NCBI GenBank assembly: GCA_934232845.1
Contig: CAKQGD010000003.1
Location: forward strand, 9,808-73,807
Length of the DNA stretch: 64,000 nucleotides
Reading direction: 5' to 3'
Origin: an uncultured Oscillospiraceae bacterium
GTDB lineage: Bacteria > Bacillota > Clostridia > Oscillospirales > Ruminococcaceae
The position numbers were made by a program, and so were the translations under genes. The number at the start of each line of letters is the position of its first letter. Positions within the stretch are counted from its first letter, which is position 1. The notes under the pieces were generated by a model. That model was given only the letters and a program-made list of their open reading frames with translations. It was not told where the DNA came from and searched no databases. Shown here piece by piece: positions 48,917 through 58,636 of the stretch.

Positions 48917-50371
48917 TTAGTTCATTTTATTGAGGAAATCGGTCAGAATTGAGCGAAACAGTTCGGGATTTCCCTTGCCTTTCGACGCGCGCATGCACTG
49001 TCCCACGAGGAAGCCCAGCACATTCGTCTTGCCGGCTCTGTAATCGGCCACGGCCTTTTCGTTCGCAGAAAGCACCTGTTCAGCGGTCTCACGCAGCGCA
49101 CCCTCGTCGGAAATCTGTGCAAGGCCCTTTTCGCGGATGACATCCTCCACCGTCTTATCCTCAAACATCACTTCTTCGATGACCGTCTTTCCGGCCGTGT
49201 TGGAGATTGTCTTTTTCTCGATGGCGGCGACCATCGCAGCCAGCTTTTCGGCGGTAAGCTTTGTCATTTCCAATTCGACATTTCTCTCGCCCAGCAGGCG
49301 CGCAACGTCGCCGTTGAGCCAGTTGGCCGCGGCCTTAGCCGAAGCGCCGAATCCGACGGCCTTTTCAAACAGCTCTCCGCGGATGCGGTTTTCAACCAAA
49401 AGGTTCGCATCAAACCGCGGCAGACCGTACTGCTCCATAAAGCGCTTGCAGCGGACATTCGGCAGTTCCGGAAGAGAGTCGGCCAGCTCGCGCACCTTTT
49501 CTTCGGGAACGACGATCGTCAAAAGGTCCGGTTCGGGGAAATAGCGGTAATCCTGTGCGTCTTCTTTCGTGCGCAGTACAATGTTTTCTCCCTTAAGATC
49601 GTCCCAGCGGCGTGTCTCCTGATGAATCTCGCCGCCCGCCTCAAGCACGGCGATCTGACGCGCAGCCTCATAGTCGATGGCACGCATCACCGCAGAGAAA
49701 GAGTTGACGTTTTTCATTTCGACACGGGTGCCGAATTTCTCGGAGCCCTTGGGATGTACAGAGACGTTGACGTCGCAGCGGATGGACCCCTCCTGCATTT
49801 TGCAGTCGGAGATATCAAGATACTGCAGAATGGATTTGATCGTGTCAAGATATGCCTTCGCCTCGGCAGAAGATCGCATATCCGGCTCGGAAACAATCTC
49901 GATCAGCGGTACGCCGCAGCGGTTATAATCCACAAGCGAACCGGAAAAAGCGTCGCCGTGAATCAGCTTGCCCGCGTCCTCTTCGATATGAATGCGGGTC
50001 ACGCCGATGCGCTTTGTCGTGCCTTCGTCATCCAGCATCACATCGAGCCAGCCGTTCTCACAGAGCGGCACGTCAAACTGAGAAATCTGATATGCCTTGG
50101 GCAGGTCGGGATAAAAATAGTTCTTTCTGTCCTGCTTGCAGACGTTATGAATCGTACAGCCGCAGGCCTGCCCCATCTTGATGGCGGAATAGACGACCTC
50201 CTGATTTAAAGTCGGCAGCGTGCCCGGCATGCCGGTGCAGATCGGACAGCAGTTGGCATTGACCAGACCGCCGAATTCGTTTTTGCAGGAGCACAAGATC
50301 TTTGTTTTGGTATTCAATTCGGCATGGGTCTCCAGACCCACGACGATTTCGTATTTTTCATTCATGTCCAT
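48917..50371 (-). CDS. gatB: Aspartyl/glutamyl-tRNA amidotransferase subunit B
   Basis: A 484-residue kinase/transamidation subunit of GatCAB, which converts Glu-tRNA(Gln) (and Asp-tRNA(Asn)) to the amidated form. Signatures: VGLETHAELNTKTKILCSCKNEFGG, CPICTGMPGTLPTLN, RKNYFYPDLPKAYQISQFD, the SxADYNRCGVPLIEIVSEPDM-type block, and a C-terminal YqeY-like tail domain (about 330-484). The zinc cysteines of the N-terminal cradle are visible. ATG at 50371 behind GGAGGAAA. Last gene of lig-gatCAB. Confidence 0.97.
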   Translation of the reverse strand: MDMNEKYEIVVGLETHAELNTKTKILCSCKNEFGGLVNANCCPICTGMPGTLPTLNQEVVYSAIKMGQACGCTIHNVCKQDRKNYFYPDLPKAYQISQFDVPLCENGWLDVMLDDEGTTKRIGVTRIHIEEDAGKLIHGDAFSGSLVDYNRCGVPLIEIVSEPDMRSSAEAKAYLDTIKSILQYLDISDCKMQEGSIRCDVNVSVHPKGSEKFGTRVEMKNVNSFSAVMRAIDYEAARQIAVLEAGGEIHQETRRWDDLKGENIVLRTKEDAQDYRYFPEPDLLTIVVPEEKVRELADSLPELPNVRCKRFMEQYGLPRFDANLLVENRIRGELFEKAVGFGASAKAAANWLNGDVARLLGERNVELEMTKLTAEKLAAMVAAIEKKTISNTAGKTVIEEVMFEDKTVEDVIREKGLAQISDEGALRETAEQVLSANEKAVADYRAGKTNVLGFLVGQCMRASKGKGNPELFRSILTDFLNKMN

Positions 50372-50385
50372 GTCGGTTTTCCTCC

Positions 50386-51849
50386 TCAGCCGAGACGCGC
50401 GATGCGGTTGAAGCCGCCGGTCAGGCGTTCATAATGGTCGGCGGCGTTAAAGAGCAGCGCCTCGGAAAAGCGCGGCCCGATCAGCTGCATTCCGATAGGC
50501 AGACCGCCCTTGCCCACGCCGCAGGGGATGCTCAGGCCCGGCAGGGACGCGATATTGACCGTAACCGTACAGATGTCGGCGGCATACATTTTGACCGGAT
50601 CCTCTACATTTTCACCGAAAGCAAAAGCCGTAAAAGGCGACGTCGGCGTAAGAAGAAGATCGCAGGTTTCAAACGCCTTGGCAAACTCCGAGGATATCTG
50701 CTGCTGATAGCGCTTGGCCCGCTTGTAGAACGCATCGGAATAGCCGGAGGAAAGCACCATCGTGCCAAGCATAATGCGCCGCTTCACCTCATCGCCGAAG
50801 CCCTCGCTGCGCGTGTTCTCATACAGCTCTGTAAGGTTTGCGTACTCCTTCGCACGGAAGCCGTACTTCACGCCGTCAAAACGCGCCAGATTAGAAGAAG
50901 CCTCGGCGCAGGCGATGATATAATAGGCCGACAGCGCACCGGCTGTCGACGGCAGACTGACCTCTTTGATCTCGGCGCCTTCCGCGCGATAAGCCTCTAC
51001 GGCCGTCATAACGGCAGAGCGCACCTCATCGGTGACGCCTGCTCCGAAATATTCACGCGGCAAGCCAATACGGAGCCCCTTAACGCCCTTGCCCATGCAG
51101 GCGGAGAAGTCGGGATACTCGCGCGCGGCGCTCGTTGCGTCGTACTCGTCGCGGCCGCAGATCACACTGTAAAGCATGGCGGCGTCCTCCACGGTGCGGG
51201 CAAACGGCCCGATCTGATCGAGAGAGGATGCAAAAGCCACCAGCCCATAGCGGGAAACGGAGCCGTAAGTCGGCTTAAGCCCGACCACACCGCACAGGGA
51301 CGCGGGCTGGCGAATCGATCCGCCCGTATCAGAGCCCAGAGACAGCACGGCCTCACCTGCGGCGACCGCGGCAGCGGAGCCGCCCGAAGAACCGCCGGGA
51401 ACGCGTGACAGGTCATAGGGGTTGCGCGTAATCTTCAGCGCGCTGTTTTCACAGGAGGAGCCCATCGCGAACTCATCCATATTGGTTTTTCCGGTCATAA
51501 CCGCGCCGGCGGCCTCTATCTTTTCCAGAACGGTGGCGTTGTAGGGCGGAATAAAATTCTCCAGCATTTTCGAGGCGCAGGTGGTGCGAACGCCCCGGGT
51601 GCAGAGGTTGTCCTTTACGGCGATGGGAATTCCCGCCAGAGGAGAAAGAGACTCCCCCTTTGCGCGGCGGCCGTCAACGGCAGCGGCCGTCTTGAGCGCC
51701 TCTTCTTCGCAGAGCGTCAGATAAGCGCCGACCTCATTTTCCACCGAATGAATTCGATCAAATACGGACTTTGTAATCTCCACGGAGCTGCACTCGCCCC
51801 CGGCCATCATGCGCGACAGCTCGGCGGCGCTTTTCTCATATAACTGCAT
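50386..51849 (-). CDS. gatA: Aspartyl/glutamyl-tRNA amidotransferase subunit A
   Basis: A 487-residue amidase-signature glutaminase subunit. The Ser-cisSer-Lys triad is visible: AVKDN (Lys near residue 78) and GGSSGGSAAAVAAGEAVLSLGSDTGGSIRQPASLCGVVGLKPTYG (near 150-190). It releases ammonia from glutamine for GatB. It lies between gatC (13 bp upstream) and gatB (14 bp downstream). Confidence 0.97.
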   Translation of the reverse strand: MQLYEKSAAELSRMMAGGECSSVEITKSVFDRIHSVENEVGAYLTLCEEEALKTAAAVDGRRAKGESLSPLAGIPIAVKDNLCTRGVRTTCASKMLENFIPPYNATVLEKIEAAGAVMTGKTNMDEFAMGSSCENSALKITRNPYDLSRVPGGSSGGSAAAVAAGEAVLSLGSDTGGSIRQPASLCGVVGLKPTYGSVSRYGLVAFASSLDQIGPFARTVEDAAMLYSVICGRDEYDATSAAREYPDFSACMGKGVKGLRIGLPREYFGAGVTDEVRSAVMTAVEAYRAEGAEIKEVSLPSTAGALSAYYIIACAEASSNLARFDGVKYGFRAKEYANLTELYENTRSEGFGDEVKRRIMLGTMVLSSGYSDAFYKRAKRYQQQISSEFAKAFETCDLLLTPTSPFTAFAFGENVEDPVKMYAADICTVTVNIASLPGLSIPCGVGKGGLPIGMQLIGPRFSEALLFNAADHYERLTGGFNRIARLG

Positions 51850-51862
51850 CGCTTCGTCCCCC

Positions 51863-52132
51863 TTATTCGACGACGCGCGGCACGACGAAGCAGCCTGCCT
51901 CGACCTGCGGAGCGTTCTTCAAAATCTCCTCGCGGCGCAGCGAAGGCCGCACCTCATCCGGACGCAGCGCCATCGGATGCGCGGGATCCAGTTCAATCGT
52001 CTCTCCCTCAACGGGCGGAAGCTGTTCGACCATGTCTACAATATTCTGCATCTGGACGGAAAATTTCTCCGCCTGTGCGCCGTCCATGCTCAGACGGGCA
52101 AGCTTGGCAATATGCCGGATATCAAACTCCAT
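51863..52132 (-). CDS. gatC: Aspartyl/glutamyl-tRNA amidotransferase subunit C
   Basis: An 89-residue helical belt subunit stabilising GatA-GatB: DIRHIAKLARLSMDGAQAEKFSVQMQNIVDMVEQL, then the conserved HPMALRPDEVRPSLRREEILKNAPQVEAGCFVVPRVV. The ATG at 52132 is preferred because AAAGGTGA is properly spaced; a GTG at 52141 is possible. First gat gene, 63 bp after ligA. Confidence 0.95.
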   Translation of the reverse strand: MEFDIRHIAKLARLSMDGAQAEKFSVQMQNIVDMVEQLPPVEGETIELDPAHPMALRPDEVRPSLRREEILKNAPQVEAGCFVVPRVVE

Positions 52133-52195
52133 AAAAATCACCTTTCTCGGATGAATTCAAAACAAATCAATCGGCTCAGAGCCGCTTTTACGTTC

Positions 52196-54178
52196 TTATT
52201 CCAATAATGAGAGAAACTCTGTCTCGCTGAGCACAGGCACCCCGAGGGACTGCGCCTTCGTCAGCTTGCTGCCCGCTTCTTCTCCGGCCACCACATAAGA
52301 GGTTTTTTTCGACACGCTGCCGGAAACCTTCGCCCCCAGCGCCTCAAGGCGGGCCGTCGCTTCGCCGCGGGTCATCGCCGCAAGCGTGCCGGTTAAAACG
52401 AAGATTTGTCCCGCAAGCCGATCGGAAGCCGCCGCGTCGCGGCAGGTCAAATCAACGCCGAGCGCCGCAAGTTCGGACACCATCGCGCGGTTTTCCCCGT
52501 CGGAAAAGAAAGCCGTCACACTGTCGGCCATCACCTGCCCGAAACCGTCTATCGCGAGAAGCTCTTCTTGTGAGGCGGCGGCAAGCTTATCCATCGTGCC
52601 GAAGCGCCGTGCCAGAAGCTGCGCGGCCTTTTGTCCGATATTGCGGATACCCAGACCGAACAGCAGCCTGGAAAGACCGTTCTCCTTCGATTTTTCAATG
52701 GCCGCGATCAGATTCTGCGCGGATTTGTCGCCCATGCGTTCAAGAGGAGCGATCTGCTCCGCCTTCAGGCGGTAGAGATCGGGCGGGGTGCGCACAAGCT
52801 TATTCTCCGTCAAAAGCTCCACAACCGCCTCGCCGAGTCCCTCGATGTCCATCGCATCCCGCGAGGCAAAATGAATCAGATTGCGCAGAAACTGCGCGGG
52901 ACACGCAAGATTGGTGCAGCGCACCGCGGCGTCGTCCTCATCCCGCGAAACGGCATGTCCGCACGACGGACAGACAGACGGCAGACGGTAGACGGGGTTC
53001 TTTTCCGCGTGCTTTGAGACAGAGAGCACTTCGGGAATGATTTCTCCCGCCTTGCGCACCACAATTGTGTCGCCGACGGCAATCTGTTTTTCGTCGATAA
53101 AGTCCTGATTATGCAGCACCGCGCGGGAAACCGTCGTGCCCGCGAGCGTAATCGGTTCAAAAACGGCGGTCGGCGTCAGCACGCCCGTACGTCCGACCTT
53201 GACTTCGATGTCGAGCAACGTTGTTTCTTTTTCCTCGGGAGGATATTTAAACGCGACCGCCCAGCGGGGAAATTTCGCGGTGGAGCCAAGGCTCTCTCTC
53301 TGCGCGAAGCTGTCCACCTTGACGACCGCGCCGTCAATGTCGAACGCATATCCGCCCCGCCGCTTCCCATTTTCTTCAATAAAGCGGACGGCCTCCTCAA
53401 TAGAATCCGTCGTCTGAAAATTGCCGATCACCGGAAAGCCTAAAGACCGCAGAAATTCGAGCGATTCGGCATGGGAAGAAAGCGTTTTTCCCTCGATCTG
53501 CTGGATGTTGAACACAAAAATGTCGAGCATGCGCTTTGCGGTCACACGGGCGTCCTTCTGGCGCAGAGAGCCCGCCGCCGCATTGCGCGGATTTTTAAAC
53601 GGACGCTCGCCGTTCAGTTCCTGCTGCGCCACGACCTTTTCAAAACTGCCGCGCGGCATATAGACCTCGCCGCGCACCTCTAAAAACGGCAGTGCGGCAG
53701 GCAGTTTTTTGGGAATGGACCGAATGGTGCGCAGATTCTCCGTCACATCCTCGCCCACAAAGCCGTCGCCCCGCGTCGATCCGCGGGTCAGCCAGCCGTC
53801 GGTATACTCAAGCGAAACAGACAAACCGTCAATTTTAGGTTCGACGACATAAGCGGGATCCGTCACCGTTTCTCGCACACGGCGGTCAAAATCGCGTACC
53901 TCGTCAAACGAGAATACATCCTGCAGCGAGCCCATCTGCACAGCGTGACGCACCTCAACAAAGGAGCTCTGCCAGACGCGCGCGCCGACCTTCTGCGTCG
54001 GAGAATCCGGTGTGACGATTTCCGGGAACGCGGCCTCAAGACTTTTCAGTTCGCGCGTCAGCGCATCGTAGGCAAAATCGTCGATTTCGGGTTCGTCTAA
54101 AACATGGTAGCAATAGTTGTGATGCTCGATCTCGCGCCGCAGCACAGCCGCGCGGGATTCGGCTTCCTTTTTGTTCAA
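52196..54178 (-). CDS. ligA: NAD-dependent DNA ligase
   Basis: 660 residues, full length. Ia and adenylation domain with the catalytic Lys in VEPKIDGLS (near residue 115), an OB fold, and a Cys4 zinc finger (CPSCGHAV ... CTNLACPAQ). Helix-hairpin-helix repeats (about 440-580) and a C-terminal BRCT domain (about 590-660, with LAGQIFVLTGTLAAMTRGEATARLEALGAKV) follow. It seals nicks during replication and repair. The start codon is TTG at 54178 with GAGAGGGA upstream. It leads the ligA-gatC-gatA-gatB operon. Confidence 0.97.
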   Translation of the reverse strand: MNKKEAESRAAVLRREIEHHNYCYHVLDEPEIDDFAYDALTRELKSLEAAFPEIVTPDSPTQKVGARVWQSSFVEVRHAVQMGSLQDVFSFDEVRDFDRRVRETVTDPAYVVEPKIDGLSVSLEYTDGWLTRGSTRGDGFVGEDVTENLRTIRSIPKKLPAALPFLEVRGEVYMPRGSFEKVVAQQELNGERPFKNPRNAAAGSLRQKDARVTAKRMLDIFVFNIQQIEGKTLSSHAESLEFLRSLGFPVIGNFQTTDSIEEAVRFIEENGKRRGGYAFDIDGAVVKVDSFAQRESLGSTAKFPRWAVAFKYPPEEKETTLLDIEVKVGRTGVLTPTAVFEPITLAGTTVSRAVLHNQDFIDEKQIAVGDTIVVRKAGEIIPEVLSVSKHAEKNPVYRLPSVCPSCGHAVSRDEDDAAVRCTNLACPAQFLRNLIHFASRDAMDIEGLGEAVVELLTENKLVRTPPDLYRLKAEQIAPLERMGDKSAQNLIAAIEKSKENGLSRLLFGLGIRNIGQKAAQLLARRFGTMDKLAAASQEELLAIDGFGQVMADSVTAFFSDGENRAMVSELAALGVDLTCRDAAASDRLAGQIFVLTGTLAAMTRGEATARLEALGAKVSGSVSKKTSYVVAGEEAGSKLTKAQSLGVPVLSETEFLSLLE

Positions 54179-54342
54179 AGGGTTTGTCCCTCTCTTCCAT
54201 TTTGATCCTGTTTATGAAAAGACCGCCGTGCGGCCGTGAATTTCTTCCTTTCGAAAAAGGCGCATAAATTTAGTAAAAGAATGCCGTTTGACAGGCATGA
54301 GACGGAATAAAACACATTCCGCCCTTATGCCGCAGCACGGTT

Positions 54343-54351
54343 ATTATACCA
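54343..54351 (-). promoter_or_regulatory. Extended -10 promoter of the ligA-gatCAB operon
   Basis: On the minus strand TGG-TATAAT (54351-54343). No good -35 is present. The leader of about 160 nt contains the hairpin-forming GGCGGAATG...ATTCCGTC (about 54300-54330). Confidence 0.55.
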
Positions 54352-54391
54352 CAATCATGCGCCCATGGACAGGAAAAAATACAATTTTCTG

Positions 54392-55033
54392 CTAACTGAT
54401 GCGTCCCGCCGCAAAATTTGCATAAACATCCGGCGTCACACCGACAATTACCGTCTCCGCCAAAACGATCTGTGTGCGGACCTCGAACGGAGACCGGGTG
54501 CCCGGCAGCAGAGCCAGACCGTCGACGGACAACTCCAGTACGATGCTGTGGCGCGTCTGGTTGACGCCCGCAGATTCAAACCGATGCCGCAGCTCGGTAT
54601 CCACACCGGAGGCGGGAATCACCCGAAAACTTACCAGCGGGCCTCTGCCGGTCAGAAAATAGCTTCCTGTGAACGTGCCCGCCGGCAGGCGGACAAAACA
54701 CGGCTCACGGTTCTGCAGACGATCGTTGATCTCGTGCGTCAGCTCGGCCTGAAGACGCGAAAGAGCGACCGAATTCGTCTCCACCGCCGTGACACGGCTC
54801 TGGCCGTCGGTACGAACCTTCACAAAGCTCTCAAAAGAATCGTTTTCCGGCAGACAGCTGAGCACAGACTCCTGCAGAATCTGCGTCAGAGCGATTCTGC
54901 CGCGGTACACAACGGCGCTCTGCACCGTGGAGCGGACGGCCTGCGCGGTACAGAAAAAGCCGAGCAGGAGCACCGCTGCGGCAAGCAGCAGCCACGGCCG
55001 CCTCTTTTTGCGGCGTGTGGGAACATATTCCAC
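54392..55033 (-). CDS. Sporulation protein YunB
   Basis: 213 residues. A short basic N-terminus (RRKKRRP) precedes one membrane helix (about 12-32), then an extracytoplasmic domain with YRGRIALTQILQESVLSCL, VTAVETNSVALSRLQAELTHEINDRL, LPAGTFTGSYFLTGRGPLVSFRVIPASGVDTELRHRFESAGVNQTRHSIVLELSV and ETVIVGVTPDVYANF. All match YunB, a sigma-E-controlled mother-cell protein needed for efficient sporulation. GTG start at 55033 after GGGGAGGTGA. Confidence 0.92.
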   Translation of the reverse strand: MEYVPTRRKKRRPWLLLAAAVLLLGFFCTAQAVRSTVQSAVVYRGRIALTQILQESVLSCLPENDSFESFVKVRTDGQSRVTAVETNSVALSRLQAELTHEINDRLQNREPCFVRLPAGTFTGSYFLTGRGPLVSFRVIPASGVDTELRHRFESAGVNQTRHSIVLELSVDGLALLPGTRSPFEVRTQIVLAETVIVGVTPDVYANFAAGRIS

Positions 55034-55105
55034 AGGGAATCACCTCCCCTGTTTCATCCTATTAAAAAGCGTCTCGTTTGACCACGTTTTTTTCAAGATC
55101 CGCAC

Positions 55106-56389
55106 TTAAAACAAAAAGCGATACCGTTTTGCGGGGCGGCCCCGAAGCGCATCCCCCGTATAGGGAGACAGCTCGGCCATGCCGTGCGCCGCCAGCCCGG
55201 CAAGAAGACGCGAAGCGCTGCGCTGTGTGATGCCCATGCCGTATGCGAGCTGTTCGCTGGTCACATCGTTTTTCCCGATGTGCTCGGCGGCTTTGAGAAG
55301 TCGCGCCATCGAAGTGCTCGAAATGCCCGCACGGCGCGCCATGTGCCGCAGATAAGAATAATTTTCCGGGCGGCTGACAGCCGGGGCCCCCTCTAAAAAC
55401 GGGCCGTACAGATCGCTCTGCTCGTTAATCAAATAGCTGCCGCCGTCCGTATCGAACATTGCCTCCCGGTAAGCGTGCATGGCACAGTCGCGCGCATGGG
55501 GCACGCTGACGCCGATTCCCCAGCCGATTACCGCAACTTCACCCAGAGCGCTGTTCAGCCGCCCGGCAACGTCGAGCGGAATTTTTCCGGAAAGCAGCTC
55601 CTCTCTCGCAAGGCCGCAGGCGGAAAGCTCAAGAACACCACCGCGCCGCGTGATTAGAAAAGGATGCCCGTGCGAAGCGTTGTATTCCTCCAGCGGCGCG
55701 CGCAGCAGATCTGCCGCGATGCGGCCGCTGCGCAGGCCCACCACGGCCGAGACGGGACTGCGGTTTTCCTCTCTTCTCGTCAAAATTGACAAAGCCAGCT
55801 TTTCCGCGGCGATGCGGACGGTTTCCACACTCGGCAGCAGACACCACGCGTTGATTCCGTCGCGGCGCATCGTCTCGAGCAGACCGAACTGGTTCATAAT
55901 GATCAGGTCGAAGGAGCTGCTGTTCCACGCGATGCGGTAGCGGCGCAGAAGCGACTCGGCAAACGTCTCTCCGGGCGCGGCGCCCCAGATATCCCGGGTC
56001 ACGATCATGGGCCGAAGCTGTGTCTGCAGAATTTCGTTGAGAACCTCGGCGCTTTCTCCGATGTCGATCATCACGCGGGACAGGCTGCCGTGATATACGC
56101 CGCCCGCGCGCCGCATCAGCGTACGCAGAAGATCGGACGGCGACGGATGCACCAGCCGGTGCGGAAGCGGCGGCAGAAGCCTGTCTTCCTCCAAAGCGCG
56201 CAGAAGAAGCTCGTCGGTAAAGAGAATCCCATCCACCTTTTCAGAAAGGCCGCTCAGCCATGCGGAAAAATCGTCCGAATCCCGGCAGGCGACGGACATA
56301 AGGTTCACGCCCTCCGCCAGCGGGCGGGCGGGGCCGTCTTTTCCAAACAGCTCAAACGGATCGTGCAGCAGCGCAAGATTTACAGGCAT
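55106..56389 (-). CDS. Large transcriptional regulator-like protein with C-terminal winged HTH
   Basis: 427 residues. I do not assign a named family. The N-terminal part (about 1-130) looks like a periplasmic-binding/PrpR-like sensor. The middle (about 180-340) is a degenerate GGDEF-like fold with the segment GIGVSVPHARDCAMHAYREAMFDTDGGSYLINEQSDLYGP, seen in Clostridial regulators near metabolic genes. The C-terminal part (about 350-427) is a winged HTH (TSEQLAYGMGITQRSASRLLAGLAAHGMAELSP) with a basic tail GRPAKRYRF. ATG at 56389. It is divergent from glycerol kinase and is the most likely regulator of it. Confidence 0.65.
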   Translation of the reverse strand: MPVNLALLHDPFELFGKDGPARPLAEGVNLMSVACRDSDDFSAWLSGLSEKVDGILFTDELLLRALEEDRLLPPLPHRLVHPSPSDLLRTLMRRAGGVYHGSLSRVMIDIGESAEVLNEILQTQLRPMIVTRDIWGAAPGETFAESLLRRYRIAWNSSSFDLIIMNQFGLLETMRRDGINAWCLLPSVETVRIAAEKLALSILTRREENRSPVSAVVGLRSGRIAADLLRAPLEEYNASHGHPFLITRRGGVLELSACGLAREELLSGKIPLDVAGRLNSALGEVAVIGWGIGVSVPHARDCAMHAYREAMFDTDGGSYLINEQSDLYGPFLEGAPAVSRPENYSYLRHMARRAGISSTSMARLLKAAEHIGKNDVTSEQLAYGMGITQRSASRLLAGLAAHGMAELSPYTGDALRGRPAKRYRFLF

Positions 56390-56446
56390 TTTCTCACCTC
56401 TTTGTATCCTATTTTATCAATATGGAAAGATTTTCGCAACCTTGAA

Positions 56447-56475
56447 TTGCACAGCGTTTTTTTCTGTGTTATGAT
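56447..56475 (+). promoter_or_regulatory. Sigma-A promoter of glpK
   Basis: -35 TTGCAC (56447-56452), 17-bp spacer, -10 TATGAT (56470-56475). The 5' leader is about 117 nt. Confidence 0.75.
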
Positions 56476-56598
56476 AAGGGAAAATATCAAGCCGCCAAGC
56501 GGCTCCTTTCCGCAGAAAAGCACGGCGCCGTCACAAAGCGTTTTCGCCGGCCGCGGATTTCCTTATCAAAACACGCCGTGCAGACAAGGGGACCTTGT

Positions 56599-58107
56599 AT
56601 GAAGAAACGATACATTCTTGCGCTCGATCAGGGCACGACAAGCTCAAGGGCAATTTTGTTTGATCACAGCCTTTCTGTCGTCGGCGTCAGTCAAAGGGAA
56701 TTTCCCCAGTATTACCCGCAGAGCGGATGGGTCGAACAGGATGCAAACGAGATCTGGGGCACACAGTACGGCGTGCTGTCCGAGGTGCTGCGCACGGCGG
56801 GGGTATCCGCCGAAGAGCTTGCCGCCATCGGCATTACCAATCAGCGCGAGACCACCATTCTGTGGGACAGGCAGACCGGCAAGCCCGCCGCGCCCGCCGT
56901 CGTCTGGCAGTGCAGGCGCACCGCTCCCCTCTGCGAAGAGCTGATCGCGCGCGGCCTGTCTGACGAAATCCGCGAAAGAACCGGCCTTCTGCCGGACGCA
57001 TACTTTTCCGCGACAAAGATCCGCTGGCTGCTCGACCACACGCCGGGACTTTCTGACCGTGCGCGCCGGGGCGAAATCGCTTTCGGCACGGTGGACAGCT
57101 GGCTTGTCTACTGTCTCACCGGCGGAAAGAAACATATCACCGACCACACAAACGCCTCGCGCACCATGCTCTACGGTCTTGCCGCGCACGACTGGGACGA
57201 CCGAATGCTCGAGCTTTTGTCGATTCCCCGCAAGATTTTGCCCACGATTGCAGAATCCGGTGCAGTCGCGGGGTATGCGCGCATTGACGGCTGCGACGTA
57301 CCCATCGCAGGCATCGCGGGCGACCAGCAGGCGGCGCTGTTTGGGCAGTGCTGTTTTTCGCCCGGCGAGGCAAAAAACACCTACGGCACCGGCTGTTTTC
57401 TGCTGATGAACACCGGGGAGGAAATTCCCCGTTCTGAAAACGGCCTGATCTCGACTGTAGCATGCAGCCGGGGCGGCAAAATCACCTATGCGCTCGAGGG
57501 TAGCGTCTTTATCGGCGGCGCCGTCGTGCAGTGGTTGCGCGACGAGCTGGGGCTGATCCGCACCGCCGAGGAAAGCGAATCGCTGGCCCGCGCCGTGCCC
57601 GACACAAACGGCGCGTATCTTGTGCCCGCCTTTACCGGAATGGGCGCGCCCTACTGGGATATGCGTGCCCGGGGCGTGCTGTGCGGCCTTTCGCGCAGCA
57701 CCAGCCGAAATCACCTTGTGCGCGCGGCTCTCGAATCCGTCGCCTATCAGACGGCGGACGTGCTTCGCGCAATGGAGCGGGACACCGGTCTGCCGCTCGT
57801 CGTGCTCAACGCGGACGGCGGCGCAAGCAGAAACAATTTTCTGATGCAGTTTCAGGCGGACGTCATCGGCCGTCCGGTCGTGCGTCCCGCCGTCGTGGAA
57901 ACAACGGCTATGGGCGCGGCGATGCTGGCGGGGCTGAGCGTCGGCTTCTGGAAAGACGAGGCAGAGCTTTTGTCGCTGCGCACACAGGCGGCGAGATTCT
58001 CTCCCGCGATTGATAAAGAAGAGCGCGGCAGGCTTCTTCACGGCTGGCAGAATGCTGTACAGCGCACGCTTTTTCCCGACAGGGATTGTGCGCCGAACGA
58101 ACGCTGA
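56599..58107 (+). CDS. glpK: Glycerol kinase
   Basis: A 502-residue FGGY-family kinase producing glycerol-3-phosphate from glycerol and ATP. It has LALDQGTTSSRAILFD (phosphate 1), QREFPQYYPQSGWVEQDANEIW, ITNQRETTILWDRQTGKP, HITDHTNASRTMLYGL, GIAGDQQAALFGQ, KNTYGTGCFLLMNTGE and NADGGASRNNFLMQFQAD. The ATG at 56599 follows AAGGGGACC. No glpF or glpD is adjacent. The divergent regulator upstream may sense a glycerol-related metabolite. Confidence 0.97.
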   Translation: MKKRYILALDQGTTSSRAILFDHSLSVVGVSQREFPQYYPQSGWVEQDANEIWGTQYGVLSEVLRTAGVSAEELAAIGITNQRETTILWDRQTGKPAAPAVVWQCRRTAPLCEELIARGLSDEIRERTGLLPDAYFSATKIRWLLDHTPGLSDRARRGEIAFGTVDSWLVYCLTGGKKHITDHTNASRTMLYGLAAHDWDDRMLELLSIPRKILPTIAESGAVAGYARIDGCDVPIAGIAGDQQAALFGQCCFSPGEAKNTYGTGCFLLMNTGEEIPRSENGLISTVACSRGGKITYALEGSVFIGGAVVQWLRDELGLIRTAEESESLARAVPDTNGAYLVPAFTGMGAPYWDMRARGVLCGLSRSTSRNHLVRAALESVAYQTADVLRAMERDTGLPLVVLNADGGASRNNFLMQFQADVIGRPVVRPAVVETTAMGAAMLAGLSVGFWKDEAELLSLRTQAARFSPAIDKEERGRLLHGWQNAVQRTLFPDRDCAPNER

Positions 58108-58236
58108 GAGGTCTGCACAGCGCCCGGTTTTCGCATCAAAAAACCAAAAAATCCATTTCATCCCATTTGAAAGGTATAAGAACATCAATATTTTGTTGAA
58201 TTCAAACTATATGGGTATTTGCGCTTTGCAAGATTG

Positions 58237-58264
58237 TTTACCTGATGATTTTATTTGCTAAAAT
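58237..58264 (+). promoter_or_regulatory. Promoter of the XRE/sigma-factor operon
   Basis: -35 TTTACC (58237-58242), 16-bp spacer, -10 TAAAAT (58259-58264), very close to the ribosome site of the XRE gene. Confidence 0.55.
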
Positions 58265-58281
58265 CGTTTCAGGTGATTAAA

Positions 58282-58614
58282 TTGAGCGTAGATTACAGCG
58301 AAGTCGGACGGCGCATAAAGAAGAGGCGGGCCATTCTCGGATACACGCAGCAAGAGCTGGCCGAACTGGCCGGAATCAGCAAGAACCACATCTCAAATAT
58401 TGAAAACGCCCATACGATTCTGAGCATCGACACCCTTTTGCGCGTCACAAAGGCTCTGGAAACTACTCCGGATTATCTTCTGCTTGGACTGGAGCATCAG
58501 ATCGCTTCTGACCGCGCCCGCAGCATCGCGGCGCGGGTAGAGCTTTGCGACGAGCGCCTGCAGGAAATTCTGTGGGATTTTCTCAGCGTGCTGATCGATA
58601 AAAGCGAACCGTAA
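58282..58614 (+). CDS. XRE-family helix-turn-helix regulator
   Basis: 110 residues. The HTH_3 domain (about residues 8-65) reads VGRRIKKRRAILGYTQQELAELAGISKNHISNIENAHTILSIDTLLRVTKALETTPDYLLLG. The start is the TTG at 58282 (LSVDYSEVG...), with AGGTGA 6 nt upstream; an upstream TTG is less well placed. It is followed 22 bp later by a sigma factor gene, so it probably controls this small operon. Confidence 0.88.
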   Translation: MSVDYSEVGRRIKKRRAILGYTQQELAELAGISKNHISNIENAHTILSIDTLLRVTKALETTPDYLLLGLEHQIASDRARSIAARVELCDERLQEILWDFLSVLIDKSEP

Positions 58615-58636
58615 CCGGACAACGACGGGTGAAGAC

